Assembly (NCBI RefSeq): GCF_003367245.1
Contig: NZ_QRGR01000021.1
Location: forward strand, 1 to 64,000
Reading direction: 5' to 3'
DNA from: Pontibacter diazotrophicus
GTDB taxonomy: Bacteria; Bacteroidota; Bacteroidia; Cytophagales; Hymenobacteraceae
DNA length: 64,000 nucleotides
Made by a program: the position numbers and the translations under genes. The notes under the pieces are model-generated. The model was not told the DNA's origin and searched no databases. It was given only the letters and a program-made list of their open reading frames with translations. This document shows, piece by piece, positions 54,453 through 64,000 of this stretch (the first letter of the stretch is position 1; each line of letters begins with the position of its first letter).

Positions 54453-55065
54453 ACCAGTACCTCTCCACACTTTGTAGAACCTCTCCCCTCCTTTTTAGCT
54501 CATAAAAGCTGCTTTTTTTAGCTATTCCACAATGTGTGGAAATACTCCCCACTTCACAAAGTACAAATACACGTTTTTGAAGTTATTGTTATATCTAAAT
54601 AACAGGCTATAACAATATTGTTGTACTTTATCGTGTTACAATATTTCACCTCAAATATATTAATCTATTTACATACTGCACACTTACCACAAAATTCATC
54701 TAAATTTTGGCAATATTTGCAATATAAATTTTCGAATAATCCACAACAAAGTTAAATCAAATAAATAATCTATTAACAGCATCAATAGCATTATATATGA
54801 TATTTTTATATTTCTAAAAATTTAACTTTAACAACAATATGCAATTTTATACAGAGATTAAGATTTAATATTAGGAAATGTAAAATTTTCCTTTCTATAT
54901 TTGTAACGATTAATATATGACTTATTTAACAAGATTTTATCATCTTAAAAATAAGGTTAAAACAATAAAATAGTTCTGAAAAAGGTGCTTCAGTTAAAGG
55001 CTTCATCAGGATTTTTAAAATTGCAAAACAAGGAAAAATATAATTTTCAACTTCTAGCCCAAGTA
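54453..55065. other. Very AT-rich 613-bp region between the paralogous beta-helix genes
   Basis: No gene is visible. The DNA is much richer in A and T than its flanks and contains a TAnnTTTG promoter box at 54896. It probably carries the separate promoter and a long leader for the secreted beta-helix protein. Confidence 0.55.
54896..54903 (+). promoter_or_regulatory. Candidate Bacteroidota -7 box for the secreted beta-helix gene
   Basis: TATATTTG matches TAnnTTTG, about 160 bp before the preferred start. No unambiguous -33 element. Confidence 0.45.
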
Positions 55066-57942
55066 ATGCACACAACCATCTCTTCTCTCACCAAAGAAGC
55101 ATGCCCGAGGGTGTTGATTCTTCTTTTAACTTATGCTCTCTTTGCCTTCCTCCCATCTAATGTTATAGCACAAAGCTATAGTGGCCCTATCGTAATAAAG
55201 AAGGGCGGTACCTACAAAGGCAACTGGGAGTCTAAAAATTCGGAAGTTGCAGCCGTGGAAATCCAAACCAGCGAGCCTGTAATTATTGAAAACTCAAACA
55301 TCAAAGGTGCTGGTTACCTGATCAAGGCCTGGGGTTACTCTGTGAACCTGACCGTTCGCCACACAAACGGTTATGGCCTGACTCCAACACCTTACAAAGA
55401 CTATAAGAAGCCTCGCCGATTCGTGACAGTGAATAATTTCAAGAACCTGGTAGTGGAGAACTGCTACATGGAAAGTACAGCCGGTATTTATGTGGGTGTA
55501 CGCTATGAGGGGAATGGTTCTTCATCAGAAACTATAAGAATCCGTTATAACATAGCAAAAAATATTGACGGACGTGTATACGGCGGCGCTCGTGAGCACT
55601 CTCAGTTCACACAGTTCAACTTCAGAGGCAGCATAAGTAATGCTGAGATAGCCTGGAACCAGGTAGTCAATGAGCCTGATAAATCCTTAGTTGAAGATAA
55701 TATCAACCTGTCAAACGCCCGTGGTACCTCAGGCTCTCCTATCAAAATCCATAATAACTATATACAAGGGGCACATCCTTACCCTGCCACTTCAAGCACA
55801 TTCTCCGGTGGCGGCATCATTGCTGATTCCTGGTACCAGGACGGCATGGGCGATCCGAACGCTATAGCTACTGCATATGTAAAGATTTATAACAACCAGA
55901 CAGTAAACCTGAGCAACTATAACTATGCTATTGCAGGCGGTAATAACATTGAAATCTATAATAACAGAGCAATAACTTCTGCTCTTTTAAGCGATGGAAC
56001 GCCTGTAAACACCCATAACATCGGATTTTACGGCTACGACTACTATAAAAAGAAGGTAACTCACAATAACGCTGTACACGATAACTTGATCGGTGTTATG
56101 GCAACTGGTGCTCAGAACCTGTACAACCAGAACTACTTTCCGGATGGAACAGTAGGAAACTACAACAACACCTTCATGTCTGGCAAAGTAACTAAACAGC
56201 ATGAGAAGGATGAGTACACAATGTGGCAGAACAAGCTTAGCAAAAATGGGATAGTACTTGGCCCTAATGGCGCTGCCAGTACTTCTCCAGCTAACCAGGC
56301 TCCATCAGTAGCTATTGCTTCACCATCTGCTGACTCTGGATTTGAAGAGGGTAGCGCAATAACGATACAGGCGAATGCAAATGATAATGATGGGTCTATC
56401 GCTAAAGTAGAGTTCTATGAGGGATCTACAAAAATTGGAGAGGACACCAGCGCACCATATAGCTTTAACTGGCAAAATGCTGCCCAAGGAGCCTACAGCC
56501 TGACTGCTAAGGCGCACGATAACGATGGTGCAACAAACGTATCTGCTGCTGTTCGTGTTTCTGTAGCAGGTAAATCCCAAGAGCCAACTACAACTACTCC
56601 AACTCTTACCGAAACCGGGACTACGAGCGGCACAGGCAAAATTACCCGCGAGTACTGGAATAATGTTCACGGAGATAATATAACCGTGATACCAGTGGCA
56701 AACACTCCGAAGAGTGTAACAGAACTTACTTCTTTCGAGGCTCCTGCTAACATAGGTGACAATTATGGTCAGCGAATCCGAGGCTACGTAACAGCCCCGG
56801 TAAGTGGTCAGTATACCTTCTGGATAGCAGCAGACGATATAGCTGAACTTTACCTGAGCACCGATGAGAGCTCTTCCAGAAAGAAGAAGATTGCCTATGT
56901 AAGCAACTGGACCAACTCTCGTGAATGGAACAAGCACAGCGGGCAGCAGTCAGCTAAAATCACCCTGGAGGCTGGAAAACGCTACTATATTGAGGCATTG
57001 CACCTGGAGGGTGGCGGCGGCGACAACCTTGCAGTAGGCTGGCAGCTACCGAGCGGCGCCAAGGAGATGCCAATCGCAGGCAACAGGCTCTCAACACCAG
57101 GAAGTACTGCTCCAACTACAATCATCACAACTCCGACTGCTGGCGCTACCAGCACAGGTAAGATTACCCGCGAATACTGGTCAAGCGTTGAAGGGAGCGA
57201 TATAAGCAACGTGCCCGTGACAGACACACCCAATCGGATCACGGAACTGACTTCTTTCGAGGCCCCTGCCAATGAAGGTACCAATTCCGCCCAAAGGATA
57301 CGAGGCTATGTTACGGCCCCATCAAGCGGACAGTATACTTTCTGGATTGCTGGCGACGACGATGCCGAACTGTGGCTGAGCACGGACGAGAACCCGGACA
57401 ACAAGAAAAAGATTGCTTCTGTGAACGGCTGGACCAGTTCGCGTCAGTGGGATAAATTCTCATCTCAGAAATCAGCATCCGTTCGACTGGAAGCTGGCAA
57501 GCGTTACTACATCGAAGCGCTGCACAAGCAAGGCTGGGGCGGCAGCAATCTGGCAGTGGCATGGCAGCTATCTGGTGGAAAGATGGAGGCTCCAATCGCA
57601 GGAAAACATCTATCGCCGATAACTGAGAAACTGGCTTCTACTTCAACAAATGCTATAACCAAAGCAGCAACGTCAGAACCATTTTTCGAAAAAGCTACTG
57701 CTTACCCTAACCCGTTCCAGGATATCATCACCCTGAACCTGGGTGGCCAGGAAGTGGCGCTGCAGGAAGTCGTGCTGCTGAACCAGACAGGTAAAGTAGT
57801 TTACAGAGCAGAGCGCCTCGAGCTGACAAACAACAGCCTTGAGATAAACCTTTCGGGGGTAAGCTTACCAATTGGCTTATACATCCTGAAGTACACTGAT
57901 ACAGCGGGAAGCAGCAAGAGCATTAAAATAATCAAAAAATAA
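55066..57942 (+). CDS. T9SS-secreted beta-helix protein with Ig and two PA14 domains
   Basis: The ATG at 55066 gives a signal peptide ending VIAQ; a GTG at 54985 would add 27 residues. The 958-residue protein has a parallel beta-helix (about 37-400) paralogous to the preceding gene, an Ig-like domain (about 408-505, AKVEFYEGSTKIGEDTSAPYSFNW), two similar PA14 domains (about 525-670 and 690-835, each with ITREYW and RIRGYVTAP) and a T9SS type A sorting domain with AYPNPF. PA14 domains often bind glycans. It is exported to the cell surface, probably binding or modifying the exopolysaccharide. Confidence 0.88.
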   Translation: MHTTISSLTKEACPRVLILLLTYALFAFLPSNVIAQSYSGPIVIKKGGTYKGNWESKNSEVAAVEIQTSEPVIIENSNIKGAGYLIKAWGYSVNLTVRHTNGYGLTPTPYKDYKKPRRFVTVNNFKNLVVENCYMESTAGIYVGVRYEGNGSSSETIRIRYNIAKNIDGRVYGGAREHSQFTQFNFRGSISNAEIAWNQVVNEPDKSLVEDNINLSNARGTSGSPIKIHNNYIQGAHPYPATSSTFSGGGIIADSWYQDGMGDPNAIATAYVKIYNNQTVNLSNYNYAIAGGNNIEIYNNRAITSALLSDGTPVNTHNIGFYGYDYYKKKVTHNNAVHDNLIGVMATGAQNLYNQNYFPDGTVGNYNNTFMSGKVTKQHEKDEYTMWQNKLSKNGIVLGPNGAASTSPANQAPSVAIASPSADSGFEEGSAITIQANANDNDGSIAKVEFYEGSTKIGEDTSAPYSFNWQNAAQGAYSLTAKAHDNDGATNVSAAVRVSVAGKSQEPTTTTPTLTETGTTSGTGKITREYWNNVHGDNITVIPVANTPKSVTELTSFEAPANIGDNYGQRIRGYVTAPVSGQYTFWIAADDIAELYLSTDESSSRKKKIAYVSNWTNSREWNKHSGQQSAKITLEAGKRYYIEALHLEGGGGDNLAVGWQLPSGAKEMPIAGNRLSTPGSTAPTTIITTPTAGATSTGKITREYWSSVEGSDISNVPVTDTPNRITELTSFEAPANEGTNSAQRIRGYVTAPSSGQYTFWIAGDDDAELWLSTDENPDNKKKIASVNGWTSSRQWDKFSSQKSASVRLEAGKRYYIEALHKQGWGGSNLAVAWQLSGGKMEAPIAGKHLSPITEKLASTSTNAITKAATSEPFFEKATAYPNPFQDIITLNLGGQEVALQEVVLLNQTGKVVYRAERLELTNNSLEINLSGVSLPIGLYILKYTDTAGSSKSIKIIKK

Positions 57943-57949
57943 AGAGTTT

Positions 57950-58001
57950 AGCATCAAGAAAAAAGGGCCTGCAAATTTGCAGGCCCTTTTTTCTTGATGC
58001 T
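57950..58001. terminator. 52-bp perfect palindromic terminator
   Basis: A fully self-complementary sequence centred on AAATTT, with AAAAAAGGGCCTGC in the left arm, between convergent genes. It works on both strands. Confidence 0.85.
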
Positions 58002-58077
58002 TTTTTGGAAGTAACACAGCTGCCAGCAGCATCCTGAGGCAGACAATGATTTCTGCTACGCAGGCAAAGCTGCAGAC

Positions 58078-60399
58078 TTACCGCACCACCACCAGTTTGC
58101 GGCTAATCGTTTGCTTTTTAGTGATCATAGAGAGTTGGTATATACCGGACCTTATATTATCAGGCATTGGCAACACCATCTGAACAACTCCCACGGCATC
58201 AGTGGTAACATCCTCCTGAAGGAGCTTCTTACCTGAGAAGTCACTCATCATAAATATCACATTCTCCCCCTTAGGCAAGTTTGTAACCTTTATATTGACA
58301 TCTCCGCCTGACAAGGGGTTCGGGTATACGAAAAAAGAGGAGGCATTAAATCCCGCTTTTTCTACAATAACAGTAGGTGAATACGTGAACAAGCCATTCT
58401 TCTTCATTATCTTCAGCCTATAATGATTCAGGCCATCCATGGGAAATTCATCTACGAAGCGATAGGCCGACTGCTGGTTTGTAGTACCCGTTGCTGTTAC
58501 TCTCCCTATCTCAATGAAGTCGTCCTCGCCTGTCCCTCGTTCAACAACAAAGTAATCGTTGTTAAACTCTGCCGCTGTTTCCCAATCCAGATTCACCTCA
58601 TTCACGACAAAGCGGCCTTCGAATGAGATAAGCTCTGTTATGGCATCAGATACCTTTGCGTAGCGCTCCTGAATTTCAGAAGCTGACAGTGCTCTGCCAA
58701 ACAGCTTTACCTCGTCAAGGTCTCCTTTATAGTAGTAGCCATGGGAGCGGTTAAGGTAGCCAATATTTACTGGCGCCAATGTAGCAAACCCGTTCCGGTA
58801 GGTAAAACTTTTCTCTGCCACTTTCTTGCCGTCCACATACAGGCTGTTCAGGCTGCTATTACTGTTTCGAACAGCAACCACCTGGTGCCATGCGCCATCA
58901 TTTAACTTAGGACCACTACTTCCTATATACCCCCCATCGTAATCACTATTCCGAAGCTGAAACCCTGCATACCCTTTATCGTCGGATCCCAGCCACCAAT
59001 GCCCGTAAGTGTCTTTGGCATCTCTACCTATAAACACTTTATTATCAGGTGTAGTACCGGTGGTAGACCTCACCCAAAGCTCTATAGTAAAGTTATCAGT
59101 AGCATCCCAGTCGAAGTTCATACTTTGACTCACATCTACTTCGTCATCCACTCCATCAAAACTCTGCCCGCTGCCAATTACGCCAAACACAGGGCTTGGC
59201 CTGGTGGCCTGCTCACTGTGGGCATCGTAGGGGGTATAAAAGTCTTTATAGGTTAAACCTTGAGATTCGTTCAGCATCCAGTGATGCAGGATGCCGTTTT
59301 GCTCGTCCATCCCCTTTTTTACCGTGATCTCGTACTGCTGCTCGTCCTGCCCTGTGCTGTTTTCAGCCTTCACCACTACACTAAATTTGCCTGGCGTGGC
59401 TGGCACCCAATCCACAGCACCGGTGGAGGCGTTCACGGCCATGCCGGCGGGGCCAGATACCAGCCTGTAAGCAGGTGCAGGACTCCCGGTGGCTTTTATA
59501 GTGTAAGTATATGTCTGCCCTTCAACACCAAAGGTTTTCGGATCTGAGACAATCTGAGGGGCTATTTCTTTAGGACCACAGTAACTGCCGGCTCCGCTGT
59601 TGTACTGCTCGTTTATTTCGGTGTATTCGAGGGCCCGGTTATACACCATCAGCTCATCCAGGAGGCCGGTATAGTGATAGCCCTTGTCCAGGTTCAGGTA
59701 TCCGATATTTACAGGAGCGGCGCTTTCGAACCCTTTTTTGTAGAAATACTCAAAGCCCTCTACCGCAAAACCATCTACGTAGAGTATGTTGAACTTCATA
59801 TTATTGTCCCGCACCACGGCTATATGGTGCCATTCACCATCATTTACCTTTTTGCCCTCGTGCCTCATGGAAAACCCGTTTCTTTCTTTGTCCCAGAGCT
59901 CAAAAACAGCATACCCTTCCGTATCTACCCCAGCCCACCACATCATGCTGGATTCCGTGGCATTCCGCCCAATTACCACCATATTCTGAGACGGCCTAGC
60001 TGTGGTCTGTATCCAGAACTCAATGGTAAAGCTACCTTCCAGACCCCAGTTAAAATTATCTATATCGGTGAAGTTGATCTTATTCCCGTTGCCGAAAAGC
60101 TGGGCTCCCCCAAAAAGGCTGGCCGCAGTGGAAGGACAGCTTGGACAAAGTGCTTTGTTACCGCTCACGCCATCCACATAACCCCCATCCTGCTGCTCAT
60201 CGAAACCAAAGTGATGCTGTAGCCCAGGAGGGCAAGTTTCAAAATCGGCCGTTCCGGCAGCTGTTGCCTTTCCGCACATAAGTAAGGCAAAAAAAAGAAA
60301 GAAAAGCGGCTTTAAAACGCAGGAACGATCCGAACCGAAAAGAGTGGCCGGATATGGTGTAGATAAAATGGTATGAACGGGGGGGTAAACATTTTTCAT
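58078..60399 (-). CDS. T9SS-secreted protein with two LamG domains
   Basis: The 773-residue protein has an N-terminal signal with a long n-region (hydrophobic 30-45, AAG), two concanavalin-like LamG domains (about 85-260 and 390-590, each with FTIEFW/FTIELW, DGEWHH/DGAWHQ and APVNIGYLN), a putative Ig domain between them (about 275-365), and a T9SS type A sorting domain with FFVYPNPLSGG. LamG domains usually bind sugars. It should be a surface glycan-binding protein. Confidence 0.87.
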   Translation of the reverse strand: MKNVYPPVHTILSTPYPATLFGSDRSCVLKPLFFLFFALLMCGKATAAGTADFETCPPGLQHHFGFDEQQDGGYVDGVSGNKALCPSCPSTAASLFGGAQLFGNGNKINFTDIDNFNWGLEGSFTIEFWIQTTARPSQNMVVIGRNATESSMMWWAGVDTEGYAVFELWDKERNGFSMRHEGKKVNDGEWHHIAVVRDNNMKFNILYVDGFAVEGFEYFYKKGFESAAPVNIGYLNLDKGYHYTGLLDELMVYNRALEYTEINEQYNSGAGSYCGPKEIAPQIVSDPKTFGVEGQTYTYTIKATGSPAPAYRLVSGPAGMAVNASTGAVDWVPATPGKFSVVVKAENSTGQDEQQYEITVKKGMDEQNGILHHWMLNESQGLTYKDFYTPYDAHSEQATRPSPVFGVIGSGQSFDGVDDEVDVSQSMNFDWDATDNFTIELWVRSTTGTTPDNKVFIGRDAKDTYGHWWLGSDDKGYAGFQLRNSDYDGGYIGSSGPKLNDGAWHQVVAVRNSNSSLNSLYVDGKKVAEKSFTYRNGFATLAPVNIGYLNRSHGYYYKGDLDEVKLFGRALSASEIQERYAKVSDAITELISFEGRFVVNEVNLDWETAAEFNNDYFVVERGTGEDDFIEIGRVTATGTTNQQSAYRFVDEFPMDGLNHYRLKIMKKNGLFTYSPTVIVEKAGFNASSFFVYPNPLSGGDVNIKVTNLPKGENVIFMMSDFSGKKLLQEDVTTDAVGVVQMVLPMPDNIRSGIYQLSMITKKQTISRKLVVVR

Positions 60400-60686
60400 G
60401 CGCTGCTTCTACTAAAGTTTATATGGGTGACAGACAGCTGAGAAAACACATCCAAGGCATTTATCTGAATGGTATTTCGGGTAGTCCCTGCCTTTCCGAC
60501 AACAACTTTACCCGCTGAAGAAAGGTGAAGCGAAATATCTATGTAGACTACGATTTTAAACCTTTCTGGTTCAGGGCAAATTGCTAAACCCAATTTCATT
60601 TGGCAATATTTCTCTCTTTCTACAGTACCAGCCAGGTAACAGTAAAGGCAAGCAGGCAAACTGAGTGCTCTGTTCCACCCTCCACT

Positions 60687-61679
60687 TTACCAAACAGAAA
60701 GTTGGTTGTTGCGCCTCCCCTTCTGCGGCATTAAGCTGTAACTAAGTGTAATTTCATTTGTTCCTTTGTCTATGCCGCGGGCGCTCTGAACAGGCGACTC
60801 GTATGCATAGCCCACATGAAACTGGTTAAAGCGCACACCTGCAGTTAGGTTATAGGCGAGATCATTCCGATAGCCACCGCCTACCCAGAACATATTCTGA
60901 TAGACCGCCTTTACCTGGCCTTCTACCACAGATCCCCTCGTATTATCAAGAGAGTAAATACTGTTAACAGTGAAGCCCAGGTGATTGCTTATGTTCCTCC
61001 GGTAGCCAGCCTGTACTATGTGCCTGAGGGTGTAGGCATCCTCCATAAAATTGTCTCCGGAGGCTAGCATCCTGCCCTGTGTTATATCCTGCAAGGCATA
61101 TCCCAGGTAATAATTCGGGCTCACCAACGACAGGCCAAGGTTTATGTCCCCTTTACTGCTGCGGTTTTGCCTGCCCAATACATTGTTGTACCGAGGATCA
61201 TCTTTCTGATCTACCGTCAGGCTGTTGCCGTCCAGGCGCTGCGCCGCGTAAGTCAGCGCTACTCCCCATCTCAGACTCAAAGCCTCTGACAGCCTTACCC
61301 CTGAGCCGTAGCTTAAAGCAAACTGCGTTTCTTTCAGTGGCCCGAACTGATCGCTTAGCACTGTAAGCCCTAAAGCATGCTTCGCACTTATACTCTCTAA
61401 AGAACCGCCCCTGTCCTCTCTTCGGAAATGATTCCGCCGGTTGTCACGGCCAAACATACTTGTGCCAATCTCGGCTGACACCAGCCCGGTGTTGGGAGCG
61501 CCCTCAAAGCCTGTCCATTGGTTGCGGTATATACTTTTTATAACAGACCCATCAGACCCGGTAAGTGACGGGTTGAAGTAATGCTTGTACTGAGAAAAAT
61601 TTGCGAACTGCTTCCCGCTTTGGGCCTGTAAATCCCACACGAGTGAGACAAGGCAGGTCAAAAGTAAAAGTTTCTTCAT
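60687..61679 (-). CDS. PorP/SprF-family T9SS outer-membrane protein
   Basis: The 330-residue protein has a signal peptide (DLQAQ) and the family start FSQYKHYFNPSLTGSDG, with SIYRNQWTGFEGAPNT and ALGLTVLSDQFGPLKETQFALSYG, then beta-barrel strands. PorP/SprF proteins help secrete or hold type B T9SS cargo on the surface. The gene lies 5 bp after a type B cargo gene, the usual pairing. Confidence 0.93.
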   Translation of the reverse strand: MKKLLLLTCLVSLVWDLQAQSGKQFANFSQYKHYFNPSLTGSDGSVIKSIYRNQWTGFEGAPNTGLVSAEIGTSMFGRDNRRNHFRREDRGGSLESISAKHALGLTVLSDQFGPLKETQFALSYGSGVRLSEALSLRWGVALTYAAQRLDGNSLTVDQKDDPRYNNVLGRQNRSSKGDINLGLSLVSPNYYLGYALQDITQGRMLASGDNFMEDAYTLRHIVQAGYRRNISNHLGFTVNSIYSLDNTRGSVVEGQVKAVYQNMFWVGGGYRNDLAYNLTAGVRFNQFHVGYAYESPVQSARGIDKGTNEITLSYSLMPQKGRRNNQLSVW

Positions 61680-61684
61680 TGCTA

Positions 61685-64000
61685 CTATTTTAGAATCGTT
61701 ACCACTCCTTTTTGCACCAGGTTTATGTCCTTCACCTGTATAATATAGAAGTAGGAGCCTGCCGATATGCTGCCGTTTTCACCTCTTCCGTCCCAGCCTT
61801 CTTCCGGGTTACTGGAGTGGAAAAGCCGTACCCCCGCTCTGTTAAACACCTCAACTTCCACCTGATTATAATAATGAAGTTCAGGCACTATCCAGAAGTC
61901 GTTGATGCCATCTCCATCAGGAGAGAAGGCATTAACCAGTTTGATCTTGTCCTCGGGCTGGTATAGCGCCTTGGTAAGCGTGAAAGTCTGTTCTATGGCA
62001 TTACCATAAGGATCTTCGCTTTTGATACGAATAGTGAAAGAGTCCATGCCCGACAGGCCCTGGTTGGTTTTCAGGTGCAGCTGGTGATTGTTATCAAGTT
62101 TAAAGAACTGGTTATGTGCATCTCCCTGTCCTGACACCAGGGTATAGGTAAACTCCTCGTCATCGGGGTCTTCGGTAGAGAAATAACCGATTGCCTCTCC
62201 CGGGTTAATGTCCGGCTCGAATGTGTGGTTACTTAAGTTGATTGCAGTAGGAACTTGATTGGCTTCTACCTCCACTGTGATCCGGGCCATCAAGTTATTC
62301 GTGTTCGACATCTTTTCCTTAAGTTGCAGTTGCCCGGTTAGCACATAGATAGCAGCTACTGTTTCATTATAGCTGCCTTCGTCCCACTTAACTTTGAGGT
62401 CTTCTTTATCTCCGTTCGTAAAAGTCACTTCAACTTTGTCAGGCAGGGGCACTTTGTTAAACTTTGTTTTAAAAGGCACTCTGATACCTGGCAAATCACT
62501 TACAGCGGCTATATTCTTGGTGAGTTTCTCCACCTGGCTTGTCACGCTTTCTCCTTTGTTCCCCTGTGCATCTATAAGGTGTAGGCGCACGGTTAACAGG
62601 CCATCTGCCAGACCAGATAAGTCCAGGTCAGGAATAGTAAAGGAGGAGGAGGACACAATTGCTGTTCCGGTTACTTCGCCACCTCCGTTATCGCTGTTTA
62701 TACGGTAGGTATAGTTTGCTCCTACCTCAGCACCTGTTACCTCTAAGGATACATGTGTCTGGTTGCTTACGTTTACCTCACTCACAGTAAACCGGATTAC
62801 GTAACCTCCAGGGGCTGTGGCATCATACAGACGCTCCAGCCTGTTAGAGGCTGTGTTTCCGTTCGAGGCGGCGTCCTGCACCTTGTTTTCAGGCACAGCT
62901 GTTACCACCATCCCATCCTGGGCAGGCCTGATGACCGCCGTATACTGCTGATCAGAAATCCGCGTCAGGTTCTCGGCTACTGCGTTTGTGAGTGCGATAT
63001 CAGACAGCTCAAAGCCACTTACAGCCTCACTAAAATGGAAAACAACCGTAAAAGCTTCGTTTGTCTTTTCTGGTGCAGTTGTGCTTATGCTTACAGCAGG
63101 CAAACCTGCATCGTATACCAGCGTGAGTTCATTTGATGCCTCGTTACCGTTTGCTGCTAAGTCCTGTACCGCATTGGCTGCCACACGTGCCGCCACCGCT
63201 CCACCCTCGCCGGGCGTGATCAACACAGTATACGTCAGATCATCTACTTTATTCAGCTGAGAGGCAACACCATTTGTTACGCTTAGGTTGTCTTTCCCAA
63301 AACCCCTCACCTCTTCGCTAAACCTGATCCTAATAGTAAAGGCAGCGTTTGTTGGATCCGGAGCATCTGAATGCAGCACGACCGCTGGCCGCTGCACATC
63401 ATATTTTCTGGTGAGAGTAGCAGATGTTTCATTTCCATTCTCCGCCCCGTCGAAGGCCTTGTCTGCTGGCACACGTACACTTACTTCTCCATCTGCTGAT
63501 GGGGTTATGCTCACTTTATAAAGAGAGGCGTTTACCTTTGTAAAATCACTGGCAGTGCCATTGTCCAGGGTGATGTCTTCCAATTGTAAGCCTGTTACAG
63601 CTTCGCTAAAGGTAAAGCTTACAATAAACGGGGCATTTACTGTGGCCGGGGCATCAGAAGCTAATACTACTTTTGGCTGAGTAACATCATACTCAACCTC
63701 CAACACATCAGATGCTTCGTTTGTATTACCTGCTATATCCATTACTTTACCAGCTGCAAGGCTCACTCGCACAGCACCATCATTGGTCGGTGTGACTGTA
63801 GCAGTATAGGTTGATTTGTCTGATGAGGCCAGGTTACTCAGGGTACCATTCGTCACACTAAAACCATCCGCTGAAATACCATACACCTCTTCGCTGAACA
63901 TGATGCTTATACTGAATGCTTCTTTTACAGTAGAATTACTGGTGGTTGAAAGACGCACAGTTGGGGCTGTAAGGTCTACCTGCACCACAAAGTCAGCGCT
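61685..64000 (-). CDS. Ig-repeat adhesin with gliding-type (T9SS type B) C-terminus, 5' cut by window
   Basis: The frame is open to the right edge. The visible ~771 residues contain four similar Ig-like repeats of about 95 residues, each with an F(S/T)EEV or FSEAV segment, a TPxxDG or PAQDG segment and (N)GNxxAS near the end. A different beta domain, a cadherin-like domain (about 575-665) and a C-terminal gliding-associated domain (NAFSPDGDGINDFW, then VEVFNRAGVRLFHS and GWDGRG) follow. It is a surface adhesin secreted by T9SS with the downstream PorP/SprF protein. Total length is unknown. Confidence 0.9.
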   Translation of the reverse strand, partial: SADFVVQVDLTAPTVRLSTTSNSTVKEAFSISIMFSEEVYGISADGFSVTNGTLSNLASSDKSTYTATVTPTNDGAVRVSLAAGKVMDIAGNTNEASDVLEVEYDVTQPKVVLASDAPATVNAPFIVSFTFSEAVTGLQLEDITLDNGTASDFTKVNASLYKVSITPSADGEVSVRVPADKAFDGAENGNETSATLTRKYDVQRPAVVLHSDAPDPTNAAFTIRIRFSEEVRGFGKDNLSVTNGVASQLNKVDDLTYTVLITPGEGGAVAARVAANAVQDLAANGNEASNELTLVYDAGLPAVSISTTAPEKTNEAFTVVFHFSEAVSGFELSDIALTNAVAENLTRISDQQYTAVIRPAQDGMVVTAVPENKVQDAASNGNTASNRLERLYDATAPGGYVIRFTVSEVNVSNQTHVSLEVTGAEVGANYTYRINSDNGGGEVTGTAIVSSSSFTIPDLDLSGLADGLLTVRLHLIDAQGNKGESVTSQVEKLTKNIAAVSDLPGIRVPFKTKFNKVPLPDKVEVTFTNGDKEDLKVKWDEGSYNETVAAIYVLTGQLQLKEKMSNTNNLMARITVEVEANQVPTAINLSNHTFEPDINPGEAIGYFSTEDPDDEEFTYTLVSGQGDAHNQFFKLDNNHQLHLKTNQGLSGMDSFTIRIKSEDPYGNAIEQTFTLTKALYQPEDKIKLVNAFSPDGDGINDFWIVPELHYYNQVEVEVFNRAGVRLFHSSNPEEGWDGRGENGSISAGSYFYIIQVKDINLVQKGVVTILK

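Noticed and set aside
60396..60659. 87-codon minus-strand ORF overlapping the LamG gene start by 4 nt (ATGA)
   Set aside because: The overlap looks like coupling, but the product has no signal, domain or plausible composition, and the region is the natural upstream region of the LamG gene.

Overview
The window reads as chromosome of an aerobic Bacteroidota bacterium, most likely Cytophagales/Hymenobacteraceae and Pontibacter-like (the genus is an inference). The evidence is type IX secretion (T9SS) C-terminal sorting domains, a PorP/SprF protein beside a giant Ig-repeat protein with a gliding-type C-terminus, Bat-type VWA/TPR genes, a MacA-TolC-MacB efflux operon with its own sigma-54 activator, weak Shine-Dalgarno sequences and some TAnnTTTG promoter boxes. 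Coding DNA is mostly around 50% GC; intergenic and acquired parts are clearly AT-richer.

Layout. 1-2 kb: end of a VKOR/SPW membrane protein overlapping a GH63/MGH1-like glycosidase. 2.1-5.1 kb (minus strand): a copper island with a Cys-rich copper-storage-like protein, a Met/His-rich outer-membrane barrel, a Met-rich lipoprotein and a chimeric ORF joining the N-terminus of a nuclease lipoprotein to the C-terminus of a P1B copper ATPase, which looks like a deletion scar. 5.2-10 kb: gene-poor DNA with long hairpins, a low-GC lipoprotein hydrolase and a SulP transporter; a 16-bp att-like direct repeat flanks the hydrolase and a degenerate copy follows SulP. 10-17.3 kb: small unknowns, an alpha-carbonic anhydrase lipoprotein, an unusual voltage-sensor-like/degenerate-metzincin membrane protein, a CNNM/CorC remnant, a CPBP protease, a DUF1206 protein and an EF-hand lipoprotein. 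17.3-19.7 kb: AT-rich accessory genes (one frameshifted), a decayed tRNA-Arg(ACG) 3' half, and intact tRNA-Arg(TCT), tRNA-Pro(TGG) and tRNA-Ser(GCT).

20-32.4 kb is housekeeping: a BatB/BatC-like pair, a PaaI thioesterase and thiolase, an AEC transporter, a nested REP-like repeat, a 2H phosphoesterase, an exonuclease/CBS-nucleotidyltransferase pair, aminopeptidase P and a GH88 hydrolase. 33-42 kb is one efflux and regulation locus: adaptor, TolC, ATPase, two permeases, a sigma-54-dependent response regulator and a histidine kinase, with a sigma-54-like promoter 31 bp before the first gene.

44-58 kb is an exopolysaccharide locus (Wza, Wzc, Wzx, GT4, Wzy, two GT2-type transferases) ending in two paralogous parallel beta-helix proteins, one membrane-anchored and one carrying an Ig domain, two PA14 domains and a T9SS signal. 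58-64 kb (minus strand) holds a two-LamG T9SS cargo, a PorP/SprF protein and the C-terminal part of a repeat-rich type B T9SS adhesin cut by the window edge. No CRISPR array, rRNA or intact transposase was seen.
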